Shown in pieces: positions 56,610 through 64,000 of a stretch of DNA of 64,000 bases. The stretch's first letter is position 1. Each line of letters opens with the position of its first letter. A program made the position numbers and the translations under genes. The stretch is from Phytophthora colocasiae (Eukaryota > Oomycota > Peronosporomycetes > Peronosporales > Peronosporaceae): contig JAGKQI010000105.1 in assembly GCA_018806915.1 (NCBI GenBank), forward strand, positions 3,658,001 to 3,722,000, given 5' to 3'. The notes beneath the pieces were generated by a model. The model saw nothing but the letters and a program-made list of their open reading frames with translations, was not told the DNA's origin and did no database searches.

Positions 56610-57110
56610 TATTAGAGGGTGGTGCGTGAAAGTTACGGGACTACCAGACAGACCAGGTGTCTGGTGAACATTTCCCTAGTTGACCTGGAGTACTAGCCCA
56701 CTGCTCAAGGGCCAGGTAAGAATAAGAGCAGCTACATATTTGTATATCAGAACTCTATATTGCGGTTATCTCGGAAGTCTAGTAACAGGACTTCACATAG
56801 TATTAATTTCTCTTTTGACTTCAGAAAAAAATATCCCACGTACACTTGTGTTCACCAGAGAACGTTTGACTCCAAAACGCTCCTGTGAGGATCAGAAAGA
56901 CATCCGACGGTCTACGCAAGGAATCCTCACTCTCATCAACACTCTCACGACCAGCGAGGGTCTCATTACCAAGACAACGAACCTACGAGGACAGCCCAAG
57001 GTAACACACACCCGCCTTGCTGTGTGACTCTGATATCACTGTCAGTAGCCACACTTCCAGGTTCACTGTACGCCCCTGCGCCGCGGTAAAACTTGCACCG
57101 ACTTCGCGAC

Positions 57111-57950
57111 AACTCTGCCTAGATAAACCACCTCCTCATCTGACGAGGAACCACACATCGTAACATCACACGCATCTTCGACAGAATCATCACCACAAGC
57201 AGCACGCGGCACCACTCCGACTCGAGGGTACGCGGGATCCACGCGTCTGGCAGGGAGCGGATGGTCGCCGCCGTGCTCGTGGCAATTGTACGTGTAGCAC
57301 ATCCGACAGAACGAGCCGCAGTACACGTCCACCAACTCGTTGTACGAGTCCGTCGCTCGCAAACCCATCGCCGCTATGCCCGCCGACGCGCTGTCCACGA
57401 GACCGTCCACGATGCTCGACTCGAGGCTGCAGATCGGTGGCTGTAAGCCAACTCAAGGATCTTGCGCGGGAGACTTTCGACAGTGACGACTGCTCCATCA
57501 AGTTCACGAGAGCCGCGACATCAGCATCTCCCCTATGTACTCCGTCGTGACCAAGCTTCTCCACGTGTTCCAATCTCGCCTTTGCTCGCTGCCTCGCGTC
57601 GTGCAGCTTCTTCAATTCGCTGTATGCTGTGTACGCCTGAGAAAAATCGAGCTCGCTCTTCAGCGCGTGAAATACCTACTCCGAGTCTCCGAGACGACCA
57701 ATCACCAGACGAAGCACATACTCCACCACCTCCTCATCAGCCACATTGCCGATTCGTAGGCCGTTCTTCTTCGACAACTCTCCAACATTACCACCTCCAC
57801 TTGGCCTCGTGGTGGCTGTGTACCGTAGGATCGGGTCGTCATCAACACGATAGTTCAAGCGCAGCCCAACACTCGTCGTGTACTTCCGCAGTGGACGAAC
57901 CAATACACTGCGGTTAATCTGGACCAGCGACGATAGTGTCTTACATCCGA
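57111..57950 (-). pseudogene. E(z)-like: E(z)-like copy D', exon-3 fragment
   Basis: Counterpart of fragment D. It has a private 2-base deletion at about 57447 (AAGCGCCAAC to AAGCCAAC), which splits the frame that is open in D. It lacks the MITE of copy A. Confidence 0.85.
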
Positions 57951-57991
57951 CAGAACGAGCCGTGGTATATGATCCACGAATAGTAATCGCC

Positions 57992-58803
<812 letters not shown>

Positions 58804-58970
58804 CTAGCGCTCTGGGCGCCCGCTACGCGGGCGCGTGGGCATGATTGCTCCCAGTAGTTTGGTGTAAGGTTCAAAAAGGCCACTGAAGTTGAAAATATTA
58901 CATGGTTCAAGGATTTTATACATGAGAACCGCAAAGAGATTTTATTCAAAAGAAATATGAAATTATGCAC

Positions 58971-61900
58971 TTAGAACTCGAAGATCTCCCGATAGACAAT
59001 GTTTTTGGTGTGTACGTTCCCGTCTTCGTCGATCGCTTCCGGGTCCACGGCTATCTTGATCGCCTTCCGTGAAGTCACCCTCGACAACGCGACATACAGC
59101 TGTCCATGCGCAAACACAGGAGACTCAAGGTAGATCCCTACGTGGTGGATAGACTGCCCTTGAGCCTTGTTGATCGTCATCGCAAACGCCGGAACCACAG
59201 GAAACTGTTTTCGCCGAAGCTTGAACGGGAATTCCTTGTCGTCGTCTTCATTGTAGAAGATGATGCGCGGAATGAATACATGTACTCGCTTGCCCTTGAA
59301 CGGCCCAGACATAATCGTAGCTTCAATGCTTCGCTCACGCAGTGACACCACTCGGAGTCGTGTTCCGTTACGCAACCCTGCGTCGCTATTCAGGTTGCGA
59401 ATCATAATGATCGGAGTTCCAACTTTCAATACAATCCGGTGTGGCGGGATACCGGAGAAATTCAGACAGTTCAAGAACTCTGGCTCAAACATGTTTGGAT
59501 CCGCTACACCTTCCAGACTGTTAACAGAGAGGTACTCTTTTGTTTCTCCTGATAGACGTTCCGAGACCATGTCGTTAATTCGCCTCACACTCGCGTTCGT
59601 AGGTGCCAAAATGGCTCGTTCAACGAAGTAGTCATCCGGAAGATTACCGTCACCAGCACCAGGATACACTGCATCAATTAGCGCATTGACATTGCGCTTC
59701 CGCCTGTTCTCATCCGGATCATCAACACCTCCATCAGCAGATGTTTCCGCTGGTGGTAGAAGATTGAAGTTTGGAGGTGCTTCCATGTCTTCGCTCTCTT
59801 TGGTTTCTTCGTCATCCCATCGATCATCCCCTCGTGTGCCTGGTATAATGCACATGTCAAGTGGAAGACAAATGTCGTTCTCACTGATATCGGAGTTCAC
59901 TGGATATCGACCCTCCCCAATCTGAAGCAAGAAGTCGGAAAACTCTGCCAATTCAGCGGCGCTTGCTGGGTCCGGAGCCGTCTGAACACGCATATTCTCC
60001 GTCAGACGCACTTGTCGTAGATGGCTCCACAGTGGGGAAGACTTGAAGCAAGCATCCAACGTTTCTGCCCGAGTAGCATCCTTCAACACAGGCAGGATCT
60101 GTCGATGATCTCCAACCTTGCCTCCGAATGGCTCCAACTCGTTCTTCATAATATCCCGGAATGACCGATCCACAGCTTCGAAACACGCTCGATTCATCAT
60201 AGGAGCTTCGTCCCAGATGATTAAACTTGCCTTGCGGATCAGTTTTGCCTTCTGGCTCTGCCAAGACAGACTACATGTTAAAAACTCGGACAGTTTAAGC
60301 GGAATCCGAAATGTAGAATGTGCCGTGTGTCCTCCTGTCAACAACGTCGCTGCGATTCCACTGGAAGCCACTGCTATCGCCACCTTTCTCTGTAGACGGA
60401 CATGAGCAAGTATCTGCTCCAGCAAGAACGATTTACCAGTTCCACCTGGGCCGTCCACAAAAAACAGCTTTCGTCCACCGACTGGGTGGTGGACAGCTTC
60501 GATGACTTGGTCAAAAATGTCTTTCTGGATGTGGTTCATCTGATCCGCAAGCGTCGCCGTTCTCTCAAGGTCGTCCGGTTCGTACGCGGCTACCTCCTGT
60601 GCGACGATATCCATAGGATCCGCAGACTGGCGTGCGACTTCGTCAGAAACGTCGCTGTACGTTTCGAGACCAGGAAGTCCATTCATACGCAGCGTTTTTC
60701 CGTTCGAAATCAGATAGTCCGCCAGCCACATCAGGCACTTATACTCTGCCATGCGCAAGCTGACTTCCTCGTCACGGTCAATGTTGTTTAGTGCGTCTCT
60801 TCCCTGGATGGATCTGAAAAAGTCTTCTGACAAATCCTTCTTAAACCTATCCCACAGAGCAGCGGCATGGTCGGGTAGCGAGTAAACCAAAATGATTCCC
60901 AAAAGTTGGCGCAAAGCAGATGGCATCTTATACGAAACTGCCTCCGCTAAGCATTCTTCCCACTCTTGATCATTCTCCAGGTACCCAGCAGCCAGTGCTG
61001 CGTCGTGAAAGGTATCATACACCAATCCATTCACTGTGCGAATATCTTCGAATGATTGGGGTGACCGCCGATGGCACAGTAGAAGTCGAAGGTAAAACCG
61101 CTCTGGGTCTTGTGGCGAGACGTGCACCAATCTACCCAGCGAAGCAACGTATCTTCTGTACGGTACCCAATACTTCAAACGGTCATCCCACCTGTACTTC
61201 ACCGGCACATCCTTGTACAACAAATCAGCGGTTCCTTCTGGGTCTTGCATGCGCAGGTTGAAAAACGCTGTCAATTTCGTTCGATCTCCTCGGCAGACCA
61301 AATTCTGAAGCTGTGGAGTTGTTGCATGATCTCGATACGTGACCAGACTCATTCTTTCCAGGTGGATAGGAAGAGTCACAACGGCATGTGATGAAGCTTG
61401 TGTGGGAAATCCGAACAGTCGCATGCAAGCCTCTACCGGAGACATATAACGACCCAGCAAGTACTGAAGAATCTCGTTCGCCTGAATTTCCTCTCCTTCA
61501 ATAGTGATCGTCGTCATATCCGAACCTTTGTAGACATACTTGTAGATGTACTTCACCGCCTTGTTTGTAGCGCATACTTCCACGTTGATGTGACAGTCAT
61601 ATTTCTGCGATAGGAATGGGTTGTAAGCTACGACCCACTGGTTGATCTTTGCGTTATCCCACACCTTCCCCTTGTGCCTCAGAATTCCTTCAGGACGACG
61701 ACGTCTCTTGTACGTAGGATACTTATCCTCAGCCATTATCGTTTCTTCTGCGAACCGTTTGGGGAATTTCTTGGAGCATTTACCGTTCTTCAAGCAGGGA
61801 CAGTTGGGATTTTGTTGCCCACAGGGACCGTGCAACATATTTGAAATGACGGTTTCATAGAGCTCAGGGTGTGTCTCCTTGTCTGGTAGCTCGGCTGACG

Positions 61901-63257
61901 TCAACCGGTCGACATCCTCCGCTGTTGTGGGCTTGTCTTCCGGTCGCATAATCAGCAGGATATGGGCGTGTGGTAGACCACGTTTTTGGTATTCCACCAC
62001 GTGAACCCGGGCAGCTACAATACCCAGCAGGCCTTCGTCGAGGTCCTTGTTGAGGGCCTTCAGCTTCTGCATGAACACACGCGCAACAATGTCCGGTCGA
62101 TCAGATGCCTTCTCTCCACGTCTAAGATTTTCCTTGATTTCAGGCCAGTTCGGGTTACACGTCATGGTGATGAACAGATTGGGTGCACCCGTCTCTCGAA
62201 CTATAGCCATTGCATCCAGGAAACGCTGGTACATGTAGCGCGGCCCTCCCGTAAAGGTTGGAGGTATAATAACCTTACGGCCGATGTTTTCTGCTTCAGG
62301 TTCAGCTGGATCTACCCCTGTGTCCCCTGGCTGTCGTGTAGTAGCCGTAGACCTACGTTGTGCCTCTTCTTCATTTGCAGCCACTCTGTGTACATCGACA
62401 GATTCGTTCCGCAGGGCATCGGTGAGACCTTGCAGTGTTTCCAATCTGTACTGAAGTTGGTTCTTTTCTATGAACCGCAAGCGTTCTTGCTCACACTTGG
62501 CCCATTGGTCCACACAATACTGCTGGGTCAGGCGACCTCCTCGGAGAATGAGAGAATTGCTCGTAGTTCGGTCATGAAGAATATACGATTCGTACTCTCG
62601 GAGTGACATCGTCAGTGGTTTACCGTTACGGTCCACGTGGTCACCCACATACGGAAGTTCGTATGTCCATCCTGGCTCTCCGTACGGAAACAGTAGAGGG
62701 TATTGAAGTGGATCGTAGCTCTCACTCGTTTCATAAATTCGTTTGAAGCCTCCCTGACGGGTGTTTAAGATGATATCTCTGTGCTCAGCCGCAGCTCGAT
62801 CAATAATGATAGCTGCCACTTCGGAGGCAGTGGGTACATTGTGGGTACCCGGATTTGTGTTCCGCGCCACATGCAATCGAAGCCGGAGGTCCTCATCGCG
62901 AGGGAGAAACTCATTGAGACGCAGTGCAGGGTTATCACCAGGTCTTGCTTCACCAGCAGCTAATTGCCGTGCAAACTGCTCCACGGCTGCTTGGTACGCC
63001 GGTCCAGCACGATCAATCAACAGTCTGCGAGCGTTTAGAAACTGTTGTGTGTACCCGTTGTGAACAGTAATCACCTGATCGATTGTTCCCAGTATGGCCG
63101 GGTCCAGTCCATCTGTCATCCCCATACGGCTTGCTACGCGTGCTTCCATATCCGGATCATTAATGTATACTTGCGCAAACATCGCTCGCCGGTTCGGTGG
63201 TGGTAGCAATGCTCCCATGCGATGACAGACAGATCCCTGTACGCGGAAGTTGTACAC
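58971..63257 (-). CDS. Helitron Rep-helicase, long open frame
   Basis: 1428 codons from about the FRVQGSVCHRMGALLPP segment to the TAA at 58971. Domains in order: Helitron-like N region (residues ~1-330), HUH nuclease (GLPHAHILLIM at ~430), Cys-rich CGQQNPNCPCLKNGKCSKKF, the KYIYKYVYK tyrosine motif (~575), a linker, and a PIF1-type helicase (GPGGTGKSF, IIWDEAPMMN, VPAFAMTINKAQGQ, LYVALSRVTS). All key motifs are present. Compared with unit I it keeps the fifth A at the Rep/helicase junction and has two extra codons near 59275. The natural start lies further upstream, but a 10-base deletion at about 63298 breaks the link, so even this copy is probably not fully functional. Confidence 0.9.
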   Translation of the reverse strand: MYNFRVQGSVCHRMGALLPPPNRRAMFAQVYINDPDMEARVASRMGMTDGLDPAILGTIDQVITVHNGYTQQFLNARRLLIDRAGPAYQAAVEQFARQLAAGEARPGDNPALRLNEFLPRDEDLRLRLHVARNTNPGTHNVPTASEVAAIIIDRAAAEHRDIILNTRQGGFKRIYETSESYDPLQYPLLFPYGEPGWTYELPYVGDHVDRNGKPLTMSLREYESYILHDRTTSNSLILRGGRLTQQYCVDQWAKCEQERLRFIEKNQLQYRLETLQGLTDALRNESVDVHRVAANEEEAQRRSTATTRQPGDTGVDPAEPEAENIGRKVIIPPTFTGGPRYMYQRFLDAMAIVRETGAPNLFITMTCNPNWPEIKENLRRGEKASDRPDIVARVFMQKLKALNKDLDEGLLGIVAARVHVVEYQKRGLPHAHILLIMRPEDKPTTAEDVDRLTSAELPDKETHPELYETVISNMLHGPCGQQNPNCPCLKNGKCSKKFPKRFAEETIMAEDKYPTYKRRRRPEGILRHKGKVWDNAKINQWVVAYNPFLSQKYDCHINVEVCATNKAVKYIYKYVYKGSDMTTITIEGEEIQANEILQYLLGRYMSPVEACMRLFGFPTQASSHAVVTLPIHLERMSLVTYRDHATTPQLQNLVCRGDRTKLTAFFNLRMQDPEGTADLLYKDVPVKYRWDDRLKYWVPYRRYVASLGRLVHVSPQDPERFYLRLLLCHRRSPQSFEDIRTVNGLVYDTFHDAALAAGYLENDQEWEECLAEAVSYKMPSALRQLLGIILVYSLPDHAAALWDRFKKDLSEDFFRSIQGRDALNNIDRDEEVSLRMAEYKCLMWLADYLISNGKTLRMNGLPGLETYSDVSDEVARQSADPMDIVAQEVAAYEPDDLERTATLADQMNHIQKDIFDQVIEAVHHPVGGRKLFFVDGPGGTGKSFLLEQILAHVRLQRKVAIAVASSGIAATLLTGGHTAHSTFRIPLKLSEFLTCSLSWQSQKAKLIRKASLIIWDEAPMMNRACFEAVDRSFRDIMKNELEPFGGKVGDHRQILPVLKDATRAETLDACFKSSPLWSHLRQVRLTENMRVQTAPDPASAAELAEFSDFLLQIGEGRYPVNSDISENDICLPLDMCIIPGTRGDDRWDDEETKESEDMEAPPNFNLLPPAETSADGGVDDPDENRRKRNVNALIDAVYPGAGDGNLPDDYFVERAILAPTNASVRRINDMVSERLSGETKEYLSVNSLEGVADPNMFEPEFLNCLNFSGIPPHRIVLKVGTPIIMIRNLNSDAGLRNGTRLRVVSLRERSIEATIMSGPFKGKRVHVFIPRIIFYNEDDDKEFPFKLRRKQFPVVPAFAMTINKAQGQSIHHVGIYLESPVFAHGQLYVALSRVTSRKAIKIAVDPEAIDEDGNVHTKNIVYREIFEF

Positions 63258-63268
63258 ACCACTTCGAG

Positions 63269-64000
63269 TTACCCTTTCATCGACGTTGAGAGAGCGGGTA
63301 CCATTGAGGTGAACGCGAAGACGTTGTTGTATGCGCGGATCGATTGCTTAAATCTCGGGTTGCCAAACAGTCTGTTAAGTTCAGCTGCAGCTTCGTGACT
63401 GGGGGGAACATCCACCAATCCCTTACGACAACAATTTCCTTCGCTTTCATCCGGAAATTTCCAAACGCCGCAGTGCTGACACACTCGCTCGTGCTCCAGG
63501 GTATCGTCCGTGTACCGGGTGAAATAATGGCGACTGCCAGGAATGATAGCGGGATCGAACTCTTCGTAGTACGCAAGCCCTTTTTGGTACTTTCGAGACC
63601 GGCGTTGAAATCGGACTTCCTCTCTTCGACGATCAAGATCTTCCTCCGTCATAGCCGCTCTTGTCGCTCGTCGAGCGGTGGCGTCTTCTTCTAATTCACC
63701 GGGATTCATTAGCGCTCGCCGAGCTCTCGCACGTTCGGCATCTTGTCGCCGATCTCGATCTATTTGCGACTCCGATCGGTTCGCCCTGGCCCGACGTTTC
63801 CTTTCCGCATCTGCTGCACGAACCCGAGCTAATTGAGACGGTGTCATATTGGCTCGGGAACGCCTGGCTGTTGGACTACGTCGTTGCTGTGGTTGATTAT
63901 TTGTTGCAGGTTCCATGCCTACTGCAAATCCAGAGTCGGCAGGTCGTGGAGGTTCTGCAACTGCGATTGAAGTACTTGCCACCGTCACATTTTGTTTGAC
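63269..64000 (-). pseudogene. Helitron Rep N-terminal part, unit II (open at right edge)
   Basis: Continues upstream of the 1428-codon frame: charged helical region (RVRAADAERKRRARANRSE) and CxxC domain (VCQHCGVWKFPD). In frame across the point where unit I has its T-run error, then broken at about 63298 by loss of 10 bases relative to unit I. The start is outside the window. Confidence 0.8.

Larger units (their letters stand above)
54158..57110. repeat. Uncharacterised duplicated block, unit II version
   Basis: Counterpart of 17952-19740, expanded by the Harbinger insertion at 55450-56609. One frame here (54229-54888, 219 codons, MWEKGDMGRGYVPCDNMMD) is longer than in unit I. It has no recognised domain, and its C-terminal DSDVQDSDDQ pattern simply reflects the nucleotide repeat. 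I would not call it a gene without other support. Confidence 0.45.
58804..64000 (-). mobile_element. Helitron (unit II), 3' end and most of coding region
   Basis: CTAG at 58804-58807 and hairpin at 58816-58834. Inserted at the same base of the E(z) flank as the unit I Helitron, so the two are one ancestral insertion. It runs off the right edge before its 5' end. It contains no Gypsy insertion. Confidence 0.9.

Overview
The window looks like a repeat-rich segment of an oomycete nuclear genome, most likely Phytophthora or a close relative. This is inferred from short GT-AG introns (56 to 180 bp), very tight gene spacing, chromodomain Ty3/Gypsy elements, a Rep-PIF1 Helitron, and a Polycomb-type (E(z)/EZH-like) CXC-SET gene. 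The species cannot be fixed from sequence alone. No rRNA, tRNA, CRISPR array, bacterial operon or toxin gene was recognised.

The host genes are (i) the 3' part of a WD40-repeat gene (36570-37988) and (ii) an E(z)-like histone methyltransferase gene, present as one long copy with its native start (B, 38121-42713) and several fragments: A (1763-6597), C (7876-9327, minus), D (19741-20590, minus), F (36007-36558, minus), C' (44016-45469, minus), D' (57111-57950, minus), plus two 60-bp slivers. No copy is complete. B has the start and N-terminus but is frameshifted in CXC and SET. A and C keep open CXC-SET exons but lack the start. In both places where a plus-strand copy occurs, its CXC-SET end is followed by an inverted copy, giving palindromes with arms of about 2 kb (5186-9327 and 41268-45469).

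The layout is two versions of one composite block about 37 kb apart: unit I about 1763-36558, and unit II from 38626 past the right edge. Order in each: E(z) copy (+), inverted E(z) copy (-), Gypsy element (E1 or E2) carrying an internally deleted pogo element in its 3' LTR, an uncharacterised 1.8-kb block, an inverted E(z) exon-3 fragment, a (GA)n tract, E(z) 3' flank, and a Helitron on the minus strand. Later events separate the units. An LTR retrotransposon cuts off the 5' end of A at 1762. A 770-bp MITE-like element sits in A. E1 is internally scrambled. A complete Gypsy element, E3 (25601-33481), is inserted in the unit I Helitron with a 5-bp target duplication, and its empty site is visible in unit II. 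A PIF-Harbinger remnant (55450-56609) is present only in unit II.

The Gypsy family (E1-E3) carries protease, RT, RNase H, integrase and a chromodomain. It also has a long open frame on the opposite strand between integrase and 3' LTR. That antisense frame shows mostly synonymous differences between copies, and I regard it as the most interesting candidate here. Several sense-strand lesions are shared by all three copies, which suggests a lineage that spread while already defective. The Helitron in unit I has both termini: a 5' TC end, a 3' hairpin followed by CTAG, and insertion between A and T of the E(z) 3' flank.
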